A stretch of 64,000 bases of DNA from NCBI GenBank assembly GCA_016936015.1, contig JAFGPV010000028.1, positions 41,777 to 105,776 on the forward strand. Direction: 5' to 3'. A program made the translations under genes and the position numbers. Under the pieces are notes generated by a model. It searched no databases and was not told the DNA's origin. It worked only from the letters and a program-made list of their open reading frames with translations. Source of the DNA: Pirellulales bacterium. Its GTDB lineage: Bacteria > Planctomycetota > Planctomycetia > Pirellulales > Thermoguttaceae. The stretch's first letter is position 1; every line of letters begins with the position of its first letter. Below are positions 16,457-25,800 of this stretch, one piece after another.

Positions 16457-17890
16457 TTAATATTGATTAGCCGTCTCCGAGGGCGGTTCCGAGATGCCTT
16501 TCAGAGAATCCAGAATGCCCAATCTCCGCATTTTGTTGTAAAGCGTGACCCGGCTGATCCCCAGTTCCACGGCCGTGTCGGAGCGACGGAAGTTGTTTCG
16601 CCCCAACGATTCGGTGATGATCTGGTATTCCGCTTCCTTGACGTGTCGCTCCAGCAAGGACGATTCTTGATCCGGCTTCAGGGCGAAGTGCGAAGGGACG
16701 GGACTCGCGCCCGCCTCGCGGATGTGGCTGGGCAACTCGCTCGGCTTCAGCGTGCCGTCGCGGCAATAGAGGCACGCACGGCGCATGACGTTCTCCATCT
16801 CCCGGATGTTGCCCGGCCAACCGTACCGCTGCATCACTTCCATAAATTCCCGGGTGACGCGCCATATTTTCGTCCGGTAAGTCCGGCTATAGTCCAAAGC
16901 GAACTTCAACACGAAGTACTGAATGTCCAAGGTCCTCTCCCTTAACGGGGGGAGGACGAAACTCAAGGTGTTCAAACGGTAGAAGAAATCTTTGCGGAAT
17001 TTTCCTGCCGCCATCAATTCCTCCAGATTCACGTTCGAGCCGACGATCAAGGCGGCGCGGGACACCTGCGTGACGTTGCTCCCCACGGCTTCGTACTCGC
17101 CCGTCTCGATCACCCGCAGCAACTTGGCCTGCTGATCGGGCGTCAGGACGTCGATCTCGTCCAGGATCAGGGTGCCGTTCTCGGCCGCGGCAAATTTACC
17201 CAACCGGTTCTGATCGGCGCCGGTGAATGCGCCCTTCACGTGGCCAAACAACTCGCTTTCGATCAGGTTCGGCGGCAGCGCGCCGCAGGCCACGGTCAGA
17301 CACCGTTCGTTGCAACGCGACGACAACTCGTGAATCAGCCGCGCCAGATGGGTTTTCCCGACGCCCGTCTCTCCGGTCAGTAAAATCGGCACCGCGTAGT
17401 TCCCGGCTACTTTAATCTCCTGGAGCATCGGAAAGATCGACTCGGTGAAGGTCGTCAGGTGCCGGGTTTTCCCGTGCAACACCTGGTGCGGCCTCCGCTG
17501 GCAGAAATCCTCCAACTCGGCCTCCAGCTTCGTATACTCGTCGACCAACTGGATCAGCCGGGCGGGATCGAACGGCAGATCGATGCTTTCCGGCGTCACC
17601 GTGGCCGCTGCCTTCCGCAACGACTCCGGACAATCGGGATCGATCAGCCCAATCATGAATGCCTGATCCGACATCTGGGCCATCTCCGCCAGATATCCGT
17701 TTCGGGAAAGCCCTTCCTGGCTGAGCGTACTCCAATGCACCAGAACCACCGGAAACGACAAGGACCTCATCTGGCCACAGGCCGTTTTGAAATCCTCCAC
17801 GATTTTTACGTGGAATCCAGGCTGAAATTTTTTACGTATTTGACCCACCAACTGCGCGTTGCGCGTGACGGCAAGTATCAAGCGAGACAT
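16457..17890 (-). CDS. Sigma-54-dependent transcriptional activator (NtrC-type, PrsR-like position)
   Basis: A 477-residue activator. Residues 1-135 form a degenerate receiver-like domain in which the usual phospho-acceptor Asp strand reads FPVVLVHWS, so classical phosphorylation is unlikely. The AAA+ domain has Walker A LLTGETGVGKTHLARLIH (about 168-185), the sigma-54-contacting loop GAFTGA (about 218-225), Walker B GTLILDEID (about 236-244) and the arginine-finger region FRKDFFYRLN. The C-terminal Fis-type helix-turn-helix includes TAVELGISRVTLYNKMRRLG. In PEP-CTERM systems of other bacteria the activator PrsR with RpoN controls cargo genes. Here four GG-N10-GC promoters lie within 10 kb, before PEP-CTERM and pilin genes, so this protein is the obvious candidate regulator. 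Its signal input is unknown. Confidence 0.92.
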   Translation of the reverse strand: MSRLILAVTRNAQLVGQIRKKFQPGFHVKIVEDFKTACGQMRSLSFPVVLVHWSTLSQEGLSRNGYLAEMAQMSDQAFMIGLIDPDCPESLRKAAATVTPESIDLPFDPARLIQLVDEYTKLEAELEDFCQRRPHQVLHGKTRHLTTFTESIFPMLQEIKVAGNYAVPILLTGETGVGKTHLARLIHELSSRCNERCLTVACGALPPNLIESELFGHVKGAFTGADQNRLGKFAAAENGTLILDEIDVLTPDQQAKLLRVIETGEYEAVGSNVTQVSRAALIVGSNVNLEELMAAGKFRKDFFYRLNTLSFVLPPLRERTLDIQYFVLKFALDYSRTYRTKIWRVTREFMEVMQRYGWPGNIREMENVMRRACLYCRDGTLKPSELPSHIREAGASPVPSHFALKPDQESSLLERHVKEAEYQIITESLGRNNFRRSDTAVELGISRVTLYNKMRRLGILDSLKGISEPPSETANQY

Positions 17891-18479
17891 CGAATTGCCC
17901 TTCCTTGTTGATTTTCTCTAGATTAACTTGCTCAACGAGAAGAGATAGCCGGCCTTTTCACGAATTAAAACATGAGATTTTTTTAATATACAAAACAACC
18001 TAAATTAACTTGTCGCATGTATAAAGTGCATTAATAACAAAACGCGCAAACTATCTTTCTCGTCTATGTACACCAAAATGTACGCATTATAGAGTTTACT
18101 CAATCTGTGTCAAGTAGTCATTCCAACTACTTCCAAGATGTAAAACGACCATGTGTGTATTTGGGCAATATGCGTACAATGGGTGACATCATTGCGCTCC
18201 GCTAGTCGTTCTCTCATCCACTCATCTTTCAGCCAGTATCTTTCTAGGCATTACTCGATAATTCACTGTTACCCTAACAAGGACACCAGCTATGACAACC
18301 ACTTGCGATACCGGTAGTTACAGAATGGTGCCGCATCGGAAAGTAAAAATAGGAAATTTCGTAAAAAACTACGCAAATTGACATATAACCGTCGATGATC
18401 ATCATAGTCCGTCTACTATGTACCTCCCGGGAGGCGGAACCAGAGGAAGATACTCTTAGCTTCCACAAGGAGGAGTTGG
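17891..18479. other. Long AT-rich divergent regulatory region
   Basis: About 590 bp between the divergent activator gene and a small secreted-protein gene, far more AT-rich than the surroundings. It contains a widely spaced inverted pair TGTACGCAT (18079-18087) and ATGCGTACA (18170-18178), which could be protein-binding sites. No tRNA, small gene or terminator is convincing. Confidence 0.45.
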
Positions 18480-18956
18480 ATGTCTACGACGAAACGGAGT
18501 TTAATGGTTTCGGCATGGTTCATGGCGATGTTCCTCGCGGTTGCAAGCCAAACACCGATGGCTTCCGCCCAAGAGCCGTCCGTCACACCGATGTCGTGTT
18601 GCAGGTATATACCCCCTCGTGATCCGCAGGTGGAGCCGTGCTTCGTTGGCCAATACCTGGGCTGGGTCAACGATTGGTTCAAACCAATGCCCCAGACCTG
18701 CTACTCACCGACTTTTGGTTGCTATCCCGGCAACGGGCGCGATATCCAACGCTATCCGGCATTTCACGGAAATTACTACCGCCGGGCCTACAATTATCGC
18801 CATTTGAGCCAGTGGCCCTGGGAGGCGGAACTCCATGAACCGGTCGGTTATTGCCCGACGGCCTGCCGAGGCCCCCTGGCGCTGCCGATGGTGCCGCAGT
18901 CCTTGCCGCCCATCGCAGAACCAATACCCAAGGGGGAACCCATTGCGATTCCTTGA
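18480..18956 (+). CDS. Small secreted Cys/Tyr/Pro-rich protein
   Basis: A 158-residue protein with a signal peptide (LMVSAWFMAMFLAVASQTPMASA, about residues 8-30). The mature part is rich in Tyr, Pro, Trp and Cys, with about seven cysteines (SCCRYIPP, EPCFVGQYLGWVNDWF, TCYSPTFGCYPGNG, YCPTACRGP) that could form disulfides outside the cytoplasm. It ends with a Pro-rich tail. A strong ribosome binding site (AAGGAGGAG) precedes ATG 18480. No family is recognised. A similar Cys-rich secreted protein is encoded at 36104-36637 beside the Tad genes, which hints at surface-structure association only. A terminator follows at 19020. Confidence 0.78.
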   Translation: MSTTKRSLMVSAWFMAMFLAVASQTPMASAQEPSVTPMSCCRYIPPRDPQVEPCFVGQYLGWVNDWFKPMPQTCYSPTFGCYPGNGRDIQRYPAFHGNYYRRAYNYRHLSQWPWEAELHEPVGYCPTACRGPLALPMVPQSLPPIAEPIPKGEPIAIP

Positions 18957-19019
18957 GTGTTCAATCTACTTTACATTGTGTTTGCGCGCTGAATGAAGCG
19001 TGTTAATCGAGTTTGACAC

Positions 19020-19060
19020 GGGCCTCGGTATTCAGGATGCCGAGGCCCTTTTCTTTTTCT
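19020..19060 (+). terminator. Rho-independent terminator
   Basis: Nine-base stem GGGCCTCGG (19020-19028) and CCGAGGCCC (19040-19048), followed by TTTTCTTTTTC. It closes the small secreted-protein transcript and separates it from the sigma-54 promoter at 19158. The rest of 18957-19268 is leader sequence without a gene. Confidence 0.88.
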
Positions 19061-19157
19061 CCGTCTTGAGTGCCTTAATTGCTAAGTACCGCAACATTCG
19101 CCCCTTACTAAGGCTCCTCTCATTTTTTTTAGCGCGATGCATTGTGGAGACACCCAT

Positions 19158-19172
19158 TGGCACGATAAGTGC
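19158..19172 (+). promoter_or_regulatory. Sigma-54 (-24/-12) promoter of the third PEP-CTERM gene
   Basis: TGGCACGATAAGTGC: a perfect -24 TGGCACG, and a -12 of GTGC in place of TTGC, with exact GG-N10-GC spacing. It lies 97 nt before ATG 19269 and downstream of a terminator, so it should start the transcript covering the PEP-CTERM and pilin-like genes. Confidence 0.82.
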
Positions 19173-19268
19173 ATCAAATGGGGCGGTGCTATAGAGGTGC
19201 GCTCTGCCCGTACTGTCCGAGCAGGGGGGCACTCCATTCAGGCGACATAACATTTTAAGGAGAAAGTT

Positions 19269-20096
19269 ATGAGCGGCAGCCTATCTCATCGCGGCCTCTT
19301 CCTACTCTTCGGGAGCATTTTGGGATTGATTATCAGCGTCGGTCCGGCAAACGCTCTGATTATCGACGATTTTACCGGTGTGGATTACCCGCCCACCATG
19401 AACGCCTCGCCTGCTCCAACTCTGTGGACCGGTTCGTCGACGCACTGGGCGATTCAATGGGCGCCGACCGATCCCGGCGCCGCACCGATTAATGTTCACG
19501 GCAACATTGCTGAGGGCCACCCATCCAGCGTGGTCAGTGGTGGCAGCCGGGAAACTTTTGTTGCGGCCTCCAACGTCTCTTATGGCCACAATTTCAGTGT
19601 TTATCTCAATGCCGTGTCCGGTCTTCTGACTTCCAATCAGGATACGGGCGTGATCGGGGGCGTATCGGGTGAACAAGGTTACGAAGAAACTCTGTCGCTA
19701 AAATACACCGGCTTTTCTTCCCCCTTGGATTTGTCGGGATATGAATTCCTGAATCTGGCGTTTACTTCGGTCGATCACGACACCGATGTTCACATCACGT
19801 TGGATGACGGGCCGACCGACCAAACGATCGACTACCCCCTTGAAGAAAACGAGTCCCCGCAAGTGCTCAAGATCCCCCTGAGTGATTTTAACCTCGTCGA
19901 TCTGGCAAATCTGATGGCGGTGATGGTCAGCATCGACGGCGGGACCGTAAATCTTGATTTCGAGCTTGATAGCATTTACGTAACGGACGGGCGTGCTCCC
20001 GAGCCCTTCGCTCTGGGCATTTGGATCTTGGGGAGCCTCGGCGCGTTGGGAATGGTCCGCGTTTGCCGCAATCGCCGGGAAACCGCTACGGTTTAA
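19269..20096 (+). CDS. PEP-CTERM sorting-domain protein (third)
   Basis: A 275-residue exported protein. It has a signal peptide (GLFLLFGSILGLIISVGPANA), a beta-rich body (VDYPPTMNASPAP, then LSLKYTGFSSPLDLSGYEFL), and the sorting tail APEPFALGIWILGSLGALGM followed by the basic VCRNRRETATV. The body looks like a carbohydrate-binding-type jelly roll (SGYEFLNLAFTSVDHDTDV), although no catalytic residues are evident. ATG 19269 follows AAGGAGAAAGTT. The gene is driven by the sigma-54 promoter at 19158 and is followed after 76 bp by a Flp-like pilin gene, so an exosortase cargo and a pilin are probably co-transcribed. Confidence 0.9.
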   Translation: MSGSLSHRGLFLLFGSILGLIISVGPANALIIDDFTGVDYPPTMNASPAPTLWTGSSTHWAIQWAPTDPGAAPINVHGNIAEGHPSSVVSGGSRETFVAASNVSYGHNFSVYLNAVSGLLTSNQDTGVIGGVSGEQGYEETLSLKYTGFSSPLDLSGYEFLNLAFTSVDHDTDVHITLDDGPTDQTIDYPLEENESPQVLKIPLSDFNLVDLANLMAVMVSIDGGTVNLDFELDSIYVTDGRAPEPFALGIWILGSLGALGMVRVCRNRRETATV

Positions 20097-20172
20097 CCGA
20101 TAATCCTCCGGGGAAATGCTCCCCGTTATCCTCCTTTCCACAGATTGATTGCTGCGATTGAGGAAGACTGCC

Positions 20173-20442
20173 ATGAGTTGCAACGGTGCGAAAGCAAGGC
20201 GCAGGAAGGCGCGCCGCGGCGTGTTGACCTTTGAGTGGATTCTGATGGTGACGTTGCTGGTGATCGGCCTGATCGGCGGGCTGGCCGCCCTGCGCAACGT
20301 GCTGCTCGACCAGTTGTACGATCTGGAAAACGCCGTGGAAGCGATGAACTTTTCCGGTTCCGGCGATGCGCCCGACCAGGCCGCCGACGGTTCCACTGCC
20401 GCCAACGACTCGCAGACGTGGTGGGGTTCGGCGCAGCGTTAA
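20173..20442 (+). CDS. Flp-type pilin-like protein
   Basis: An 89-residue protein with a class IVb prepilin signature. After a basic leader (ARRRKARRG) the predicted cleavage site G|VLTFEW has Glu at +5 followed by Trp, then a hydrophobic helix (ILMVTLLVIGLIGGLAALRN). The same G|VL(T/S)FEW block occurs in the two pilins at 26664 and 27164. The tail is short and acidic/Ser-rich. ATG 20173 is preferred over in-frame 20149 because it keeps a short basic leader and follows a purine-rich stretch (GAGGAAG). It is the only pilin gene here outside the Tad operon, sitting between a PEP-CTERM gene and the exosortase. Confidence 0.85.
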   Translation: MSCNGAKARRRKARRGVLTFEWILMVTLLVIGLIGGLAALRNVLLDQLYDLENAVEAMNFSGSGDAPDQAADGSTAANDSQTWWGSAQR

Positions 20443-20500
20443 AGGGTAATGGGGATTGACTCGCGGCCAAGGCTGGCCCTTTAAGGTGGTCACCTTCGAG

Positions 20501-20567
20501 GCCGTCTGGCAGTTGGTCACGGCCGGCAACGGCAAGGTGACGACGGCCGGACGGCTTCCTTCGTTTT
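20501..20567 (+). terminator. Long hairpin followed by T-rich stretch, probable terminator
   Basis: Nested pairing GCCGTC-x-GG with CCGGACGGC (outer), GTCAC with GTGAC, and GCCG with CGGC around GCAA (inner), then TTCCTTCGTTTT. It lies between the pilin-like gene and the secretin N-domain gene. Confidence 0.5.
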
Positions 20568-20602
20568 AAAGCGGTTATCGAGAACAAATTCGTTTTTTAC
20601 CA

Positions 20603-21022
20603 ATGACCATACGAATACCCCCCCGATCCCTGGCCTTTTTTGCGACGGCCGGTTTGACGGCTGTTTTGTTCACTGCCGCTGCCGCCGCGCCGCATCCCCA
20701 AGCCCGGGCGGTCCGGGCCCGGAAGGCCGGGGCCGACAAGAGATTTAAAGTCGAGAAACCCAAGTATGAATTGGAAGTCGTCCTGAAACGGAGCAAGGTG
20801 CTGCGATCCCGGGCCGACATCCGCCGCGTGGCCGTCTCTGACGCCCGCGTCACCGATGCGATCCTGGCCCCCCCGCACGACGTGATGATCCTGGGGAAGG
20901 CCGTGGGTAAAAGCACCGTCACGATTTGGGTGGGAAATAAAACGCCCAAACCGGTCGTGATGCTGGTCCACGTGATTCATCCGGACGACCGGGTTGCGGT
21001 CCGCAAGACCGAGAAACAATAA
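20603..21022 (+). CDS. Stand-alone secretin N-terminal (T2SS/T3SS pil_N-type) domain protein
   Basis: A 139-residue exported protein. The signal peptide (LAFFATAGLTAVLFTAAAAA) is followed by a basic linker and one domain: ELEVVLKRSKVLRSRADI, RRVAVSDARVTDAILAPPHD and VMILGKAVGKSTVTIWVG. This matches the small N-terminal domain of CpaC/RcpA pilus secretins. The full-length secretin at 38606-40690 has the same segment (SILLRADKDISRSAVVDP, VSIIGKSQGATDVTFWF). Here it occurs without the secretin barrel. It could pair with or cap the secretin, or link the Tad apparatus to exosortase cargo; both are inferences. ATG 20603 is clear although the ribosome binding site is poor. A terminator follows. Confidence 0.82.
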   Translation: MTIRIPPRSLAFFATAGLTAVLFTAAAAAPHPQARAVRARKAGADKRFKVEKPKYELEVVLKRSKVLRSRADIRRVAVSDARVTDAILAPPHDVMILGKAVGKSTVTIWVGNKTPKPVVMLVHVIHPDDRVAVRKTEKQ

Positions 21023-21033
21023 ATTTCGCACTG

Positions 21034-21055
21034 AAGGGGGGACGGCCCCTTTTTT
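21034..21055 (+). terminator. Rho-independent terminator
   Basis: AAGGGG (21034-21039) and CCCCTT (21046-21051) with a six-base loop and a T run to 21055. It separates the secretin N-domain gene from the exosortase operon. Confidence 0.75.
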
Positions 21056-21162
21056 GCCGACCATGCTGATCCTATTTCGCATGGTGCCTGACGGCGCCTG
21101 ACGTGAAAGGGTGCCCGGACAATTGGGACTGCCCCCGCGTTTTTGGCCGGTCCCAAGAAGAA

Positions 21163-22101
21163 ATGAACGAGAATCGCTGCGACAAGTCACCGAAGGAAGC
21201 GCGTCCGATGCGCCGGGGGAGGGCTATTGCCCTCGGCGGCGTGTTGGTTTCTGCGCCGTTGATCGCGTTGTACGTTCCCACCTTTGTTGCGCTGGACCAT
21301 ATTTGGCGGATCGATCCTAACTATTCCCACGGTTGGTTGGTGGTCGCCGCCAGTCTGTTTTTCGCCTATCGGGCCTGGCGCCGCGCCGGCCCTCCCTGGC
21401 AAACCGAGGTGCGTCCCGGGGAACTCGTCCTGGGCGAGGGATTGCTGGCGCTCGGACTGGTGCTGCATTTTCTGGCCTCGTTCCTGGGGATGCTTTTGCT
21501 AGACGTGGTGGCGCTGATCCTGATTCTCCGGGCGGGGCTGCTCCTGCTGGGAGGGAGGCAGGCGGTTCGGAACCACGGCTTTGCCTGTCTGTTTTTGATC
21601 TTCATGGCGCCTTTGCCGATCGTCTGGTACCAACCGTTGGCCAACCTCATGCAGCGTCTGGTAACCTCCCTGTCCGCCTCGGTAATCGGCGCCTTGGGCG
21701 TACCGGTGTTTGCGGAAGGCTACCTGCTCAGCGTGCCGGGGCATTCGATGGAGATGGCGGAGGCGTGCAGCGGACTCCGCCAACTGACGGCGTTTCTGGC
21801 CGTGGCGGTGGCCGTCGGGCACCTCACCGGCCGGGGATTCTGGTTCAAGGCGGCGCTGGCGGCGTTTTCGGGAGTGGTCGCCGTAGCGGCAAACTGCGTC
21901 CGCGTGGTGGCGACCGTGCTGATTTTGGTCTCGGCCGGGCCGGGCTGGGCCGAGGGCGTCTTCCACTCCGTCGAGGGTCTGATGGTGGTGGGTTTGGGAT
22001 TGTTGATGCTGGTGGCATTGGCCTGGGGCCTGAGTTGCCTGGAAAACCGCCTGAAGCTGCGGGCGTCCGCGGTTCGGCAAAACTGTATTGTGGGGAAATG
22101 A
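21163..22101 (+). CDS. Exosortase (transmembrane transpeptidase-like sorting enzyme)
   Basis: A 312-residue polytopic membrane protein with about eight hydrophobic segments and the complete exosortase/archaeosortase catalytic set: Cys202 in EACSGLRQ, Arg247 in NCVRVVA and His268 in FHSVEG. SHGWLVVAA and APLPIVWY are further family motifs. The enzyme cleaves PEP-CTERM proteins near the PEP motif at the outer face of the inner membrane; four candidate substrates are in this window. The stop overlaps the EpsI start (ATGA), so the two are translationally coupled. Start choice is uncertain: ATG 21163 is used, but ATG 21208 has a better ribosome binding site (GAAGGAAG) and also gives a good first helix. 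In a planctomycete it may belong to the XrtU type, which I cannot confirm. Confidence 0.93.
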   Translation: MNENRCDKSPKEARPMRRGRAIALGGVLVSAPLIALYVPTFVALDHIWRIDPNYSHGWLVVAASLFFAYRAWRRAGPPWQTEVRPGELVLGEGLLALGLVLHFLASFLGMLLLDVVALILILRAGLLLLGGRQAVRNHGFACLFLIFMAPLPIVWYQPLANLMQRLVTSLSASVIGALGVPVFAEGYLLSVPGHSMEMAEACSGLRQLTAFLAVAVAVGHLTGRGFWFKAALAAFSGVVAVAANCVRVVATVLILVSAGPGWAEGVFHSVEGLMVVGLGLLMLVALAWGLSCLENRLKLRASAVRQNCIVGK

Positions 22102-22808
22102 AGATGCGGATTCGCACGCGGGTTGCCATCCTGACGGGAACCTTGGGCGTCGCCCTGGCGGCGAAATGCGCCTTGTTCGGTTACTTGCAGGCGGCCGGCC
22201 CCCTTCCGGCGGTGCCGCTGCTTCGTCCGCTTCAGGAATTTCCAACGGCCTTGGGACGTTGGACCTCCCGGGATGAGCCGGTCACCGATCCGCAGCTCCT
22301 CGACAACGACGACCGCCTCAGCCGCGTCTTTTTTTGCCGCAATCACCGGCAGGTTTTCCGCGTCTGGATGAGCTATTCCGGATCGGGAAAGGACCGGGGG
22401 CACAATCCCGAGGTCTGTATGCGTGCGGGGGGGATGTCCGAGAATCCCCGCGGCCGCGCCGCCTTCTCCGTCGCCGGACATCCCGAGCCGATCCAGCAGT
22501 ATTTATTCGGGCGTCAGGGGGAGGTCGGGGGGGTTCTGGTTTTTTATTGGTACTACACGTTGACGCCTCCGCAGGATGCGTCCAGCAGTCCTCTGCAGCG
22601 GGCTTACCAGCGCTGCCAGCGTCGCGCCTCGAGCCTGACCGTCGAGGTCTTTTCGCCGATGGCGGCGGAGCAGGACGTGGCCAGCGCCCGGGAGTTCGTC
22701 TGCCTGCTGGACCAGTCCCTGCAGGCCTTGCTCCCCCGCGGCGTCGTCCGCGGCAGCAAGCGGATGCCGGTGTTCCTGATCAATGAAGGCGGCCCCCGGC
22801 CGCCCTAG
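22098..22808 (+). CDS. Exosortase-associated EpsI-family protein
   Basis: A 236-residue protein with one N-terminal membrane anchor (VAILTGTLGVALAAKCALFG) and an EpsI-like periplasmic domain. It shows LGRWTSRDEPVTDPQLLDND near the start, VWMSYSGSG, the family's H-x-P-E-x-C pattern as HNPEVCMRAGG, and VFYWYYT followed by the C-terminal SAREFVCLLDQSLQ. EpsI proteins accompany, or are fused to, exosortases and contribute to exopolysaccharide or cargo processing; the exact reaction is not established. It starts at ATG 22098 within the exosortase stop (ATGA overlap). The TPR gene follows 25 bp later, giving a three-gene operon. Confidence 0.88.
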   Translation: MKMRIRTRVAILTGTLGVALAAKCALFGYLQAAGPLPAVPLLRPLQEFPTALGRWTSRDEPVTDPQLLDNDDRLSRVFFCRNHRQVFRVWMSYSGSGKDRGHNPEVCMRAGGMSENPRGRAAFSVAGHPEPIQQYLFGRQGEVGGVLVFYWYYTLTPPQDASSSPLQRAYQRCQRRASSLTVEVFSPMAAEQDVASAREFVCLLDQSLQALLPRGVVRGSKRMPVFLINEGGPRPP

Positions 22809-22833
22809 TTCCTTTACGAGGGAGAAAACGTCC

Positions 22834-25800
22834 ATGTCTGCCTGGAGTTCAAGACTTCGCTGGCTCCTCCGTGCGGTGCTCGTCCTGATGGTCGTCGCCG
22901 CCGTGACGCTGATCTACCTGATGCACCGGAGAAAGACGCCGGGATACCTGGCCGCCCGGGTGGAGGAGGCCGTGGCGGCCGGCGATGATGCAACGGCCGA
23001 GATCTACTTGCGGAACCTGATCCGCGCCGCTCCGGAGGATGCCGACGCCAAGCTGGCGCTGGCGGACCTTTTCGTCCGTCGGGCCGTGCGGGCCGGCTAC
23101 ATCCCCAGCTACGGAGTCGATGGCCGGGCATTGCAACTCCTGGCCGAGGCCGCCGCCCTCAAGCCGGGCTACACGGACCTGCAAATCAAGCTGATGATGG
23201 CGTACCTCGAAAGCGGCCGGGCTCCGGCCGCGGAAGCCATCGCCAAGAAACTGGTGAAGGGGGGATCGGAGAACGAGCTGGTACTCTACGTCGTCGCTCG
23301 CGTCGCCATGGAAAAGCATAATTTTAAGGAGGCCAAAGACCCGTTGGACCGCCTGGCGGCTGTGCAATCCGATCCGTCGCTGGAAGTCCTGCTCTTACAG
23401 GCGCAACTCAACAGCCAATTCGGCGAGAAGGCCCGGCTGATGGAGATCGCCGAAAAGGCCGAGAAAACGGCGGAAAAGCATCCCGAACGCTTGACGCCCG
23501 CGAACCGGAAGATGCTCGGCGCCATTCTGGCGTTGAGAATCCTGAAAGCCGAAGGTCCGGAAGAGGCGGACCGTTACACCCTTCGGGCTTTGGCCCTCTT
23601 CGAGAAAATGATCCGCTCCGCCGACGCCCCGGACAAGGCGGCGTGGGTCCGCGGGGCCGCCGAGATTGTGGCGCTGGCGGCCCAGGCCCATCCGCTCCAG
23701 GCACCGGCGCCTGCCAACGTGTTGAAAGGCCGCCAGGAGATCGCCCTTCAGTTTGCACGGCTGGCGCGCCCCTTGCTCACCCAGGGAGAACTCGGCCCGC
23801 GGACTTATTACATTCTGGCCGAGGCGGAGTTTGTGGAAGGGCGCCAGTCTGCGGGAATGAAATTGCTGGAGCAGGGTCTGGAAAAGGGCCAAAAGTTGCC
23901 CTCCGCCCGGATCCTGGAACTGGTGCCTCTGCATCTGGCGGCGGCGCAGCGTCTGATCTCGCAGCGGCGGTTTGCCGAGGCGGAGCCGCATTGCCAATGG
24001 CTCCTCGAAAACAAGGCCTCGGCGGCCTGGGGACATCGCCTGGCGGGCCAGTGCGCCTGGAATGAAGGCCGGCTGGAAGAAGCCGTCGGCCATTGGGCGG
24101 CCGCCCTGCCGCAGTTCGACGAAAGCATCGAACTCCACGCCGCCCAGGCGGCAGCCTGTCTGTTCCTGGAACGCTGGGAGGCCGCGGCCCGGGAACTCCA
24201 GATCCTCCTGGCCCGGTCCGAGAAAATGAAGGGCGTCGACCGCGCCGCCGTCCGGGAGTTCCTGGGGCCCGTGGAGAAGCTGCCGTTGCTCCTGGGAAAG
24301 GCCCGGTTGATGCTGAAGCACGATGCGGACGTGCCACCGCTAATCAAGAAGCTTGCCGAAGCCCATCAGGAGGCCGCCGCGCTGCAACTTCAAGTCGAGT
24401 ACCACGTGCGGCGCGGCGAGTTCGAGCAGGCCGACCGGTATCTGCAAGAGGGGCGGACCAAGTACCCGGGCAATTTCAGCCTGGTGCTGACCGAGATCCA
24501 AACGATCAAGCGGAAATCGGGAGAAAACGAAGCCATTGCCCGATTGCAGCGGTTCGTCGAGGACAATCCGAAACATCTCGGCGCCCGGGCCATGTTGGCC
24601 GAGTGGCGGGTCGCCCGGGGTGAAGACGACGCGGCGGTGGCTCTGGCGGACACGGCGGCCCGGCGTTTCCCCGACGATTCCGGCGTGAAGCTGCTCGGGG
24701 CGGACGTTCGGCTGGCCGCGGGCAAGCTCGATGAGGCGTTGCCGATCCTCGAAGAACTTCGCGCCAGCGACGCGCCGAAGAAGGCGGTGGCCCTGTTGCA
24801 GGCGCGGGCGGCGCTGATGGGCCGTCGGATCGACGCGGCGGCCGCCGCACTGGAGCAAACGGGCACGGGTTTTCAACAGAGCGGACTGGGCAAGCTCTGG
24901 ATGGGTCAATTGTACAGCGCGCAGGGAAATCTCGAACAAGCCGTCACTGACTTCTCCGATTCGTTCCGGGTCAGTGCCGTGCGTCCGATGGCCCGGCAGG
25001 CCCTGTTCCAGGCGTTCCTCGGATTGTTGGAACAGAATCAGGACCTCCCCGCCGTGGAAGCCAAGGTCAAACAACTTCTGGCCGAATATCCCCAGGAGAC
25101 GTTCCTGTTGGTGATCGCCGCCGAACTGGCGGCCCGCCAGGGACGTTTCCCGCAGGCCCTGAACTTGTTGGATCGGGCAAACCACTTGCAGCCGGACTTG
25201 CCGTTCCTCCTCCAGGCCAAGGCCCGCATCCTGCTGCGGATGGACCAGCCGGCACGCGCGCTGACGGAGGTCGAGCGGGCCTTGCGGATCGTTCCCCGCG
25301 ACGTGCCCGCCCTGCTCCTGGCGGTCCAGGCGCACCTGGCCCACAATGATCCGGAGGCGGCGCTAAAGTCGGTGGAGCAGGCGCTGGCCGAGCAGCCGGA
25401 ACTCGTCGAGTCGCACCTTGCCCGGGCGGAAATTCTCCGCCGCCTGGACCGGTCCGACGAAGCCGTCTTGGAACTTCAGGACCTCCTCCGTCGCCGGCCC
25501 CAGGTTCCCCCCGCCTACCTCCTTTTGGCGGAAATCCACGAGCAGGAACACCGTGAGGCGCAGGCCCTGGAGGTCCTCCGCGCGGGCTTACAGCAATTCC
25601 CCGCTCAACTGCCGCTTTGCCAGAAGGAAATCACCGTGCTCTGCCGGCTGGGGCGAACCGCGGAGGCCGAGGAAGCCGCCGGTCAAATGGCGGGGGAAAA
25701 GCCGGACGCCGATCTCTGCCTGGCCTTGGGGGCGGGCTTTCTGAGCGGGGACGAGTTAGCCGGGGCGCGCCGCTGGGCGGAGCAAGGGCTGAACTTGGCC

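Noticed and set aside
18182..18195. Possible sigma-54 promoter (GG-N10-GC) before the small secreted-protein gene
   Set aside because: Only GG and the -12 ATTGC match; the rest of the -24 element is poor and the site is about 285 nt from the gene.
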